DNA from: Lachnospiraceae bacterium | GTDB lineage: Bacteria; Bacillota; Clostridia; Lachnospirales; Lachnospiraceae | Reading direction: 5' to 3' | Assembly (NCBI GenBank): GCA_014804495.1 | Contig: JAAUZS010000094.1 | Location: forward strand, 1-14,595 | DNA: 14,595 nt | Shown here: positions 1 through 9,100 of the stretch, piece after piece | Layout: each line of letters starts with the position of its first letter | Numbering within the stretch: the stretch's first letter is position 1 | The notes under the pieces: generated by a model | What the model saw: the letters and a program-made list of their open reading frames with translations, nothing else | Told to the model about the DNA's origin: nothing | Databases searched by the model: none | Position numbers and translations under genes: made by a program

Positions 1-1
1 G

Positions 2-514
2 GTCATAATATGTGCCTTGATAGTACTGGCTATTTTAAATCTTGTACCTTGTAAAATGTCCTATAATGTGGAAGAGGTTAATAATAAATATGTTGTTTCA
101 ATAACTAATAATCACGGGAAAACAATATATGAAAATACATATAATGCATACCCCATCATTTTACAAGTAGGGGAAAACACGGTAAGTGTGACGATAGGTG
201 CAGGAGATTATTGGACAACTAAGTTCATTAATGGAAAAACAAATAGAATATCTGATTATTTTGAAAACATAAGCGCATGCAGTGAACAATTAGTAGTATA
301 TGGAATTTATGAAGACGGAGAACTAAAAATTGTTATTAGAGATATTTATGATAAAGAAAAAGTTTACAAGGAGATTATTGATACTTTTCCTGTTGTAGCA
401 GTTGGTTCTTATTTAATAAAAGACGCTCAAATAATTGATGACCATACAGTACATTTGACATATTATGTAAACAATGACTGGGAAGAAAAGGAAGAAATTG
501 TGTTTTTAGATTAA
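2..514 (+). CDS. 3' part of a small membrane-anchored or exported protein, function unknown (partial at 5' end)
   Basis: The frame is open from the window edge, so the true start is probably outside; TTG at 17 is the first start-like codon inside. The visible N-terminus (VIICALIVLAILNLVPC) is strongly hydrophobic and reads as the end of a signal peptide or a membrane anchor. A Cys follows LVP, but this is a poor lipobox. About 150 polar residues follow, probably rich in beta strands, including YNVEEVNNKYVVSITN and a C-terminus ending EEIVFLD. I do not recognise the family. The gene is AT-rich, unlike essB/essC but like the immunity genes at 11452 and 13346, and it lies next to secretion genes. 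An immunity protein or small surface protein is therefore a reasonable guess, but it is inference from context only. Confidence 0.7.
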   Translation, partial: VIICALIVLAILNLVPCKMSYNVEEVNNKYVVSITNNHGKTIYENTYNAYPIILQVGENTVSVTIGAGDYWTTKFINGKTNRISDYFENISACSEQLVVYGIYEDGELKIVIRDIYDKEKVYKEIIDTFPVVAVGSYLIKDAQIIDDHTVHLTYYVNNDWEEKEEIVFLD

Positions 515-542
515 TGAATAATTTCTTTCCTAAACATGTTCT

Positions 543-582
543 TTGACTGTATAACTGCCTTTCATATTGTAACCGATATAAT
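543..582 (+). promoter_or_regulatory. Candidate sigma-A promoter for essB-essC
   Basis: The gap between the first gene and essB holds TTGACT at 543-548, a 16-base spacer and TATTGT at 565-570. A perfect TATAAT lies at 577-582 but has no -35 at the right distance. Either could serve as the -10 element. The start of essB is about 100 bases downstream. This is a motif match only. The change in base composition between the flanking genes supports a transcription unit starting here. Confidence 0.4.
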
Positions 583-678
583 GCCTAATTTTCCAATAAT
601 ATTAAAAATTGAAAGAGTTGGCGGTGTTGTCATATTACTAAGCAGACAAAAAACATCCAAAATAAAAAGGAGAAAACC

Positions 679-1830
679 ATGATTCAAAAGAAACCAGCCC
701 GCCGAGCCCGGCATAAGGCAGAAGAAAGCGGCTTTGTCAGGGAAACAATAAGAAAGTCCAAACTTACCGCCTCCAATGAGTTTGAACTAAAGAAACTTGT
801 AAGGGCACAGGACGGATTCCTGAACTGCTCCATGGAAGAGGAAAAAGAAAGCCTGATAATGACCTATGAGACCAATAACCTGCTCCCATGGACAGACATA
901 AGGCGTGAGAAAAAGGAGCTTATGTTCTCAGCCCTGATAGACGTAAGTAAACTGGAGCATCGGGCGCAGATGTACCGCTTTACGCTTGCGCCGGAAAACC
1001 TCTACTATGACATTCAGGGCAGGGTGTATGTAAAAACCAGAGATGTCTACGGCGCTGATAGCGGATACTCGCAGGAGGAATTCATGCGGGAATACAAGTC
1101 CCTGATTGGCTGCACTCTTATAAAGAAATATAAGTTTGAGGACTATGACCAGGGCGGACAGGACCTTCTTGCAGAGGATAGGTTTCTTGGTGGGATTATG
1201 GAGTGTACTGACGTAGGGCAGATTCTGGACAGGCTGCATGATGAGTATTTTCATTATAAGGAGATTCATGAGGAACGCTATGTGGAGGTTTCCAAAGCAG
1301 GGAGCCGGGGAAGCAGGATTGCCCTGGGTATAATGGGCATATTGTCTGCTGCGGCTCTGGCCTTTTTCGGCTGGCTTTTTTTATGGGAGCGCCCATATAA
1401 GGACGCCGTCATTGCCGCCAATGAAGCATATCTGCAGTCGGATTACAACGGCACGGTAGAAGCGATGGAGGCTGTTGATGTGGAGAGGATGAACGTATAC
1501 CAGAAATACATTCTGGCGTATTCCTGCGTCAGGTGCGAAAGCTTCAGCGACGTCAACATGCGGAACATCCTCAACACGATTTCATTAAACGGAGACGAGA
1601 AGCTGATGGAATACTGGATATATATCAACCGCCTTGACACGGAAAAGGCGGCGGATATCGCGATGCAGGAATCCAGCGACCAGCTTCTGTTCTATGCATA
1701 CCTGAAAGAAAAGGCAGTCGTAGAAAATGACTCTTCCTTATCAGGGCAGGAGAAGAATGACCGCTTATCGGATATTGATAATAAATTGAAACCATTGAAA
1801 GAAGAATTTTCAACACTGACAGAGGAATAA
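679..1830 (+). CDS. essB: Type VIIb secretion protein EssB (YukC family)
   Basis: This is the bitopic membrane pseudokinase of Firmicutes T7SSb machines, which bridges the EssC motor and the outward-facing part of the apparatus. The first ~210 residues form a soluble cytoplasmic domain of the EssB/YukC type (NNLLPWTDIRREKKELMFSA and LAPENLYYD are visible). One transmembrane helix follows at about residues 214-236 (IALGIMGILSAAALAFFGWL), then an extracytoplasmic helical domain to residue 383. The protein is shorter than the roughly 440-450 residues usual for S. aureus EssB and B. subtilis YukC, mostly through a short tail. The start is set by AGGAG at 668-672. The stop is four bases before the essC start, and the essC ribosome site lies inside the last essB codons, so the two are probably translationally coupled. 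The order essB-essC is the standard T7SSb order. Confidence 0.9.
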   Translation: MIQKKPARRARHKAEESGFVRETIRKSKLTASNEFELKKLVRAQDGFLNCSMEEEKESLIMTYETNNLLPWTDIRREKKELMFSALIDVSKLEHRAQMYRFTLAPENLYYDIQGRVYVKTRDVYGADSGYSQEEFMREYKSLIGCTLIKKYKFEDYDQGGQDLLAEDRFLGGIMECTDVGQILDRLHDEYFHYKEIHEERYVEVSKAGSRGSRIALGIMGILSAAALAFFGWLFLWERPYKDAVIAANEAYLQSDYNGTVEAMEAVDVERMNVYQKYILAYSCVRCESFSDVNMRNILNTISLNGDEKLMEYWIYINRLDTEKAADIAMQESSDQLLFYAYLKEKAVVENDSSLSGQEKNDRLSDIDNKLKPLKEEFSTLTEE

Positions 1831-1834
1831 ACAG

Positions 1835-4800
1835 ATGGAATACATATTGAGAGCAACACAGAACGGTTACGAGCAGGTCATGTACATACCGGATTCCCCG
1901 CGCCGCTTTGAGCATCAGGGAAAAATTGCCGTTATGAAAAAGGACGGTGACATAAACATCCCGGATATGGATTATATTGTATCCATAGAAGACGGAAGGT
2001 TTAAAGTATTTGGAAATGCTTCTGAGAGCCGTTTATTTTTAAACCGTAAAAGGCTTGATAACACTGACATGGAATATTCTTTAGCTGCCGGAGACCAGAT
2101 ACTCATTGAAAACGTGCTTATTATCTACCACGACGGCTTTGTTGACGTCTTTTCCGATATGGATAAAACAGAGGTTCTGCTGCCTGAGTGTGATGCCGTA
2201 AAGACGCCGTTTGACGGCTTTCCGCATTATACGAGGTCGCCCCGTCTGATCATGCATGCTCCTGATAAGAAGGTGGAAATCAATCATCCGCCGGCAGAGG
2301 CATCCATGCCCAAGGGCAGTCTGGTCCAGACTATTGTGCCTCCGGTCATTATGCTGTGTATCACGGTAGTGATTGCCATCGTAATGAACAGAGGTATTTT
2401 TGTACTCATGTCTATTGCGTCAACTGTGATGACGCTGTTATTTTCTATTACCGGTTATATTAATGAGAAGAAGGAGTGCAGGGAGAAAAACAAGGCGCGG
2501 GACGACCTGTACATGGACTATCTGCTCAGAAAGCGGAAGGAATTAAATGAGCTTTATCAGGAAGAGGAGAGGGCCTATCACTATAATTATCCGGACATAG
2601 CGGATATTGAAAAGATGACAGGAAACTACAGCAGCCGCATCTATGAACGGAGCGCGGAGGATGATGACTTTCTTGAAATATCTCTGGGCAAACGCAGGGA
2701 AAAAGCGTCTTTTTCTGTCAGCTATCAGGATGATGAACTGAAAATGGAAGAAGACGAGCTGGATAAAAAGGCGAAGCTTCTTGCTGAGAAATTCTCTTAT
2801 ATTGATGACAAGGCTGTAACTGTAAGCCTTAAGAACGCACATCTTGGTCTGGTAGGCGAAAAGGATATTATTATAGAGCAGTTGAAGTTGATAGTGGCAC
2901 AGCTGGCTTTTAAACAGAGCTACCATGATTTACAGATCATATTGATACATAATAAGAAGTATAATGATGAATTCCGCTGGATGAGGTGGTATCCGCATCT
3001 GACAATCAAGAGCCTGAATATGTCCGGCGATATCAATTCCGAGCAGATGCGCGACCAGGTTCTCGGCAGCCTGTTCCAGATATTAAAGGACAGAAAGCTG
3101 AAGGTTGAGGAGAGCAATAAACAGTCACGATTTCTGCCTCATTTCGTGTTTATCATTGATGAGCCGAAGCTGATCATGGACCATTCCATTATGGAATATC
3201 TGAATAAATCAGGCAGGGACCTTGGCTTTTCCGTGATTTATACCAGTTATTTAAGGGGAAATCTGCCGGAAATCATCGGGACTGTTGTGGAGATACATGA
3301 TTCGGAAGAGGCTGCATTAATATTGAATGAGAATAAGGTGGTAAACAAACGTTTCCGCTTAAACCATGTGGGAAACTGCAATCTGGAGTGGATGGCAAGG
3401 AACTTAAGCGTACTTGTTCACGACCAGGGGGTTACGTCCAAGATACCGGAGAGCATTACCTTTTTTGAAATGTACGGGGTGAAGAAACCGGAGGAGTTTC
3501 ATTCTGAGGAAAGATGGAGGAAGAACCAGTCCCATAAATCCCTTGCGGTTCCGCTGGGCGTAAGGGCTGAGGATGATATCGTTTTTTTAAACCTGCATGA
3601 AAAGGCGCACGGTCCACATGGACTTGTGGCAGGAACTACAGGCTCCGGAAAGTCGGAAATCATACAGTCTTATATTTTATCACTTGCAGTCAATTTCCAT
3701 CCTTATGAAGTCGGCTTTCTTCTGATTGACTATAAGGGCGGCGGAATGGCAGGGTTATTCAGGGATTTACCACATCTGCTTGGTACGATTACGAATCTGG
3801 ATGGAAGCGAGAGCAAAAGGGCGATGGCTTCCATAAAAAGCGAGCTGGCAAGACGCCAGAGAATTTTCGGACAGTATAACGTGAACCATATCAATTCCTA
3901 TAATAAGCTGTATAAAAATGGGGAAGTGCAGGAGCCTATACCGCATCTTTTCTTAATAAGTGATGAATTTGCCGAATTGAAGAAAGAACAGCCCGATTTT
4001 ATGACGGAGCTTGTTTCCACGGCGAGAATCGGGCGAAGCCTCGGCATCCATCTGATCCTTGCCACACAGAAGCCTACAGGCGTGGTAAACGACCAGATAT
4101 GGACGAACTCAAAGTTTAAGCTGGCGTTGAAGGTTCAGGATGAAGCAGACAGCCGTGAGATTATCAAGACACCCGATGCGGCTTATATTACACAGGCGGG
4201 ACGCGCTTATCTTCAGGTGGGCAACAATGAAATCTATGAATTATTCCAGTCTGCGTGGAGCGGCGCGGAGTTTGTGGAAGACGGAGCGAAAAAGACCAAG
4301 GATAACAGGGTCTATCTGTTAAATGACCTCGGACAGGGAGAGCTTCTGAATGAAGATTTAAGCGGCTCCGGGGAAGACGGCGGCATCAAAGCAACCCAGC
4401 TTGACGTGACTATTGATTACCTGAAGAAACTCTTTGAAGAAGAAGGCGCAGAAAAGGTCAAAAGACCATGGCTGCCTTCCTTGTTGCAGGTTCTGGTAAG
4501 CCCCTTAAGTACTGTTACGGATAATGAAGGCTGGAATGAGATTCAGCCATATGATAAAACCATACATGTCAACCTTACGATTCCGTTCGGCATGATTGAT
4601 ATCCCGGAAGAACAGCTCCAGAAGGAATATTCCGTCAATCTGGCAAAGGAGGGGAATATTGTGTTCATGTCCTCCGCGGGATATGGAAAGACAATGTTTT
4701 TGATGACGGCGGTTTTAAGCCTTGCCTTGCAGAATCAGGTAGAGAGCCTGAATTTCTATATCCTTGATTTCGGAAACAGTGCGCTGATACCGTTAAACGC

Positions 4801-6100
4801 CATGCCGCACACTGCGGACTATATCTTATATGACGACATGGAGAAGCTTGGGAAATTCATCAATATCATACAGGATGAGGTCGCGCTGAGAAAGAGGCTT
4901 TTTGCCGAAAAAATGGTGCAGAATTTTACCGTATATAATCAGACAAATGATGAGCCGCTGAAAGCGGTTGTGATTGTTGTTGACAACTTTGACGTAGTAC
5001 GCGAATTAGGCCCTGATGTGGAGGATTTTTTCACCAAACTCTCAAGGGATGGTGCAGGACTTGGCATTTGCATGATAATTACGGCGACAAGGGTAAACGG
5101 TGTCAAGTACTCTATCCTCAATAATTTTAAAATAAAGCTGGCAGGATATCTTTTTGACAGTACGGAAGCCAGTGCACTGGTGGGCAAAAGCGAATACAAG
5201 CTGCCTGAGATAAGAGGGAGGGCGCTGGTAAAGACCATTAACGTGAATATCATGCAGATTTACACCATGGTAAAGTTTGGAAGCGACATAGAGTATAATA
5301 GGAAAATAAAGGAACTGATTCAGAAAATATCAGGCAAATATCCTGACAGACGGGCGCCGAGGATACCGGTGCTTCCGGAACAGTTCCGGTATGAGATGCT
5401 GCCTGATTATGCAGACGGAAGAGAGCCTTTTGACCTCGCTGTGGGTCTTGAAGTTGAATCCGTTACCAAGGCAGGCTTTACATGTATGCAGTCTCCGTTT
5501 GTAATTATCGGAGAGACCGGAAGAGGCAAGACCAACATGGTTAAGGTTCTACTGAATCAGATTTCAGCCTGCGGAAGCGCCTATGTGTTTGATTCCGCAT
5601 CTATGGAACTGCATTCCTATCAGGACATGGAAGGCGTCACCTATGTTCAGGATGAGGAAGAATTTGAGGACTTCGTGGACAGTATGAAGCAGCTTATCGC
5701 AGACAGAAAGCTCCGCTGCAAGCAGGAATTGGATAAAAACGGCGCTATAACAGCGGCGGCCTATTACCGGACTGAGGAGCCTGTTTATATCGTAATTGAC
5801 GATATGGATAAGTTTATAACTTTCGGAAGCGCCTTTGCGGAAGAACTGCACGGAACTATGACCGACGCGGCTGAATGCGGCGTGGGCATCATCATTACCG
5901 TGCATTCAGCGAAACTCAAGGGCTTTGATGTGCTGTCGAAGTGGGTAAAAACGGCATCCCATGGTCTGGTACTGAGCCCGCAGGGAACTTTAAATATCTT
6001 CCCTGTCAGATCACAGCGTGAGTATCCGCAAATGGGCAGGGGACTGCTGTTCCATAACGGGGAATATATCACGGTACAGATTCCGGAATGTAAAGGGTGA
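1835..6100 (+). CDS. essC: Type VIIb secretion motor ATPase EssC (FHA plus three FtsK/SpoIIIE domains)
   Basis: EssC is the membrane-bound ATPase that recognises and drives T7SSb substrates. Residues 1-~155 are the forkhead-associated-like region. Two transmembrane helices follow at about 167-184 and 188-209, then three ATPase domains. Domain 1 has an intact Walker A, GTTGSGKS at 600-607, and a Walker B with D710-E711 (LFLISDEFAEL), and is the likely active motor. Domain 2 has a degenerate P-loop, SSAGYGKT at 946-953, with D1050-N1051 in place of DE. Domain 3 has GETGRGKT at 1226-1233 and D1322-D1323. The length of 1421 residues is close to the 1479 of S. aureus EssC. The C-terminal tail, which differs between EssC variants and selects substrates in S. 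aureus, ends here soon after FPVRSQREYPQ. Ribosome site AGAGG at 1821-1825. The RHS gene begins 42 bases downstream on the same strand. Confidence 0.96.
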   Translation: MEYILRATQNGYEQVMYIPDSPRRFEHQGKIAVMKKDGDINIPDMDYIVSIEDGRFKVFGNASESRLFLNRKRLDNTDMEYSLAAGDQILIENVLIIYHDGFVDVFSDMDKTEVLLPECDAVKTPFDGFPHYTRSPRLIMHAPDKKVEINHPPAEASMPKGSLVQTIVPPVIMLCITVVIAIVMNRGIFVLMSIASTVMTLLFSITGYINEKKECREKNKARDDLYMDYLLRKRKELNELYQEEERAYHYNYPDIADIEKMTGNYSSRIYERSAEDDDFLEISLGKRREKASFSVSYQDDELKMEEDELDKKAKLLAEKFSYIDDKAVTVSLKNAHLGLVGEKDIIIEQLKLIVAQLAFKQSYHDLQIILIHNKKYNDEFRWMRWYPHLTIKSLNMSGDINSEQMRDQVLGSLFQILKDRKLKVEESNKQSRFLPHFVFIIDEPKLIMDHSIMEYLNKSGRDLGFSVIYTSYLRGNLPEIIGTVVEIHDSEEAALILNENKVVNKRFRLNHVGNCNLEWMARNLSVLVHDQGVTSKIPESITFFEMYGVKKPEEFHSEERWRKNQSHKSLAVPLGVRAEDDIVFLNLHEKAHGPHGLVAGTTGSGKSEIIQSYILSLAVNFHPYEVGFLLIDYKGGGMAGLFRDLPHLLGTITNLDGSESKRAMASIKSELARRQRIFGQYNVNHINSYNKLYKNGEVQEPIPHLFLISDEFAELKKEQPDFMTELVSTARIGRSLGIHLILATQKPTGVVNDQIWTNSKFKLALKVQDEADSREIIKTPDAAYITQAGRAYLQVGNNEIYELFQSAWSGAEFVEDGAKKTKDNRVYLLNDLGQGELLNEDLSGSGEDGGIKATQLDVTIDYLKKLFEEEGAEKVKRPWLPSLLQVLVSPLSTVTDNEGWNEIQPYDKTIHVNLTIPFGMIDIPEEQLQKEYSVNLAKEGNIVFMSSAGYGKTMFLMTAVLSLALQNQVESLNFYILDFGNSALIPLNAMPHTADYILYDDMEKLGKFINIIQDEVALRKRLFAEKMVQNFTVYNQTNDEPLKAVVIVVDNFDVVRELGPDVEDFFTKLSRDGAGLGICMIITATRVNGVKYSILNNFKIKLAGYLFDSTEASALVGKSEYKLPEIRGRALVKTINVNIMQIYTMVKFGSDIEYNRKIKELIQKISGKYPDRRAPRIPVLPEQFRYEMLPDYADGREPFDLAVGLEVESVTKAGFTCMQSPFVIIGETGRGKTNMVKVLLNQISACGSAYVFDSASMELHSYQDMEGVTYVQDEEEFEDFVDSMKQLIADRKLRCKQELDKNGAITAAAYYRTEEPVYIVIDDMDKFITFGSAFAEELHGTMTDAAECGVGIIITVHSAKLKGFDVLSKWVKTASHGLVLSPQGTLNIFPVRSQREYPQMGRGLLFHNGEYITVQIPECKG

Positions 6101-6142
6101 AATTAGAAGTTTGTATGCTAAGAAAGGGAAAGGATAATAAAA

Positions 6143-9100
6143 ATGGGAAACTGCAGTGACGCAACCTTAGACAGAGACCGCGCTTTTGACATAAACAGCA
6201 TAAACGAGCTGCTGACACAGGGGAAAGCCATCTTAAATGAGGCGATAAGCATAAGCGAAAAGATGGAGACCTCCATCTCTAAAATCTCCGGCGTTTATAA
6301 TACGATTGACGCAGAATACAAAGTCAGTGCTCTGGGCACTGATATTTACAGGCTCTCGGGTACTCTGAAAAAAGCGTGCTACCAGGAGACCATAGACAGC
6401 ATGGATAAAATCTTAAGCAAACTTATAAGCGACATTCCCACATATGATACCAGCCTTTCCCAGAGCGTGGATGGCATAGAGGAAGTGCTTAATTCCGTAA
6501 AGGGAAGGGTAAGCGATTTAAAGAGCCTTCTGGAAACAGGGGATGTGGACTTAAGCTATGAGGAGTTCAGCAGCAGGCTGGGTGAATTAAAGGCAGGCTG
6601 GGATGAAACCACACAGGACCTGGCGGAGACCCTTGCAGAGATAGAGGCTGACATGCTGGGAGTATCGGTAACGGCAGTAATGTACAGCAGCGACCCCGTC
6701 AACCTCTCCACCGGAAACTTCGTATACGACCATGAGGACATGAAGGTAAACGGTGAGATACCGCTCTCTTTCCACCGCTACTACAACTCAAAAGCCCGCG
6801 GAAAGGGAAGTCTCGGCAGATGCTTCATGCATAACTACGACTCCCATCTGGAGGAGAATGCGGAAAAAGGTAAAATAACCATAACCATGGAAGACGGACA
6901 GAAGAAGACATTCCGCATGGTGGAAAACGGCACATACATAAGCCTCCATTCCGCAACTGAAACCCTGACAAAAGAAGGGGAGAACTATGCCCTGACGGAG
7001 CTTACGGGTGGAAAGAGGCTCTATAACGCATCAGGACAGATGACCCATCAGGAAAACAGGAACGGAAGGGGAATTACATTCTCCCATGACGAAGCAGGAA
7101 GACTTAAGAAAGCGGAAACAGACAATAAAACATATCTTGAATACGGCTACGATGAAGAAGGAAAGTTAGTCAGCGTCACAGACCACACAGGAAGAAAAGT
7201 GGAACTCACATACGAAAAAGGAAGGCTTGCCAGAGTAAAGAACCCGGCTGGAAGCGTCTATGCCTACAGCTACGCCAAAAACGGAAGGCTGGAAGAGACG
7301 GTGAATCCCCGCGGATACACAGCGGTCAAAAACACCTATGATGACAAACGCCGTATCACCCGTCAGGAATTCCCAGACGGAGGACACATGGAGTATGCCT
7401 ATGATGACAGTAAGAGGCATGTCATCCTGACAGAACGCAACGGAAGCAGGATAACCTATGTCCATGACAGTAAGTACCGCAATACGGATATCATATATGA
7501 AGACGGAACGAAGGAACATTTTGCATACAACGGAAAGAACCAGAGAGTCCTGTATGTGGACAGGAACGGGAACACCACCCGCATGGCATATGACAACAGG
7601 GGGAACCTGACGCAGGTAATCAATGCGCTGGGGGAGAAGGCCTCCATTACTTATGATGCCTTGAATAAGCCCATCAATTTTAAGATTAACGGCAGGGAAA
7701 AACAGAAGAACAGTTTCGACGGGAAAGGGAACCTGTCAGAGACAGTGGATGCCCTTTCACGCAAGACTGTCTTTTCATATAACAGTGCAGGACTTCCGGA
7801 GACTGTCACACAGCCGGACGGAAGCGTCATACGCATGAAGTACGACGAAAGGGGCAACATTACGGGAATAACTGATGCCGGAGGTGCGACTACCGGTTAT
7901 GCATATGATGAATTAAACCGTGTCGTACTGATAACAGACCCCAACGGCCATCAGATGAGCCTGACCTATGACGAAGCGGATAACATCCGGACACTGACAA
8001 ATGCGGAAGGGAACGTCCGCACCTATGAATACAATGAAAGCAATAAGGTTACTGGAATCACGGATTTTGACGGCAGCACTGTCAGGAGAAGATATAATGT
8101 ACTGAACAAGCCGGAAGAAGTGACCGACCAGATGGGGAGAACCACAAGGCTTTCTTATGACGCCATGTGGAACCTTGCCTGCGTTGCCATGCCGGACGGT
8201 GCGGAAACCCATTACCATTATGACACAAACAACCGTCTGGCACAGGTTGAAGACGCCATGGGAAATATGGTAAGATATACCTATGACGGGAATGGAAACC
8301 GCCTGTCAGTGGAAGACAGGAACGGGAATACCACCCGGTTTTCATATGATGCTGCTGGCCGCCTGACCCATGCAAAAGGCCCTGAAGGGGCGGAAATGAC
8401 CTATACCTATGACGAAGAAGGACATGTCATAGAAGCAGAAGACGCCCTGGGGAACAGGGTATTCATGGAGTATGATGAGGCAGGGCAGCTTATAAAAGAG
8501 AAGAACAGTATGGGAAACAGCCGTGTCTATACCTATACCCCTCTGGGAAAGACAGAGAGCGTCATGGACGAAGCAGGGCGCACGACCCGCTATGCCTACC
8601 TGCCCGGTGGAAGGCTTTCAGAGGTGTTGCACAGTGACGGGACAAAAGAAAGCTATACATATGATGCAAACGGAAACATAAAAACCCATACGGACAGAAC
8701 CGGATTTGTGGTGTCATACGGCTATGACTGTCTTGACCGAATTACCTGCATCAGCGGAAGCAGGGGGGAGAAAAAGGAATACGCCTATGATGCGGTTGGA
8801 AATGTAACTGCCATGACTGATGCGTATGGAAATGTTACAAGATATGAGTATTCCCTGACAGGGAAGCTCATAAAAGTAACGGATGCCCTGGGGAATGAAA
8901 CGGAATACACATATGATCTATGTGACCGTCTCATAGAGATCAGACAGTACGGAGAAGAAATAAACGTGACAGACGAAGAACTCCTCCATGCGGAAAAGCA
9001 AAACCGTGACAACAGCAGCTGTCATGTGACATGCTACCGGAGAAATGCTCTGGGACAGGTGGAAAGCATAACTGATGCCCTGGGAAATACAGAGCATTAC

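Noticed and set aside
4140..4322. Overlapping + strand frame of 60 codons inside essC
   Set aside because: It lies in the middle of the first ATPase domain of essC, has no ribosome site and shows no protein-like pattern.
7166..8375. Several minus-strand open frames of about 100 codons across the RHS gene
   Set aside because: They are shadows of the biased codon use in the YD repeats, have no ribosome sites and overlap a clear coding sequence.
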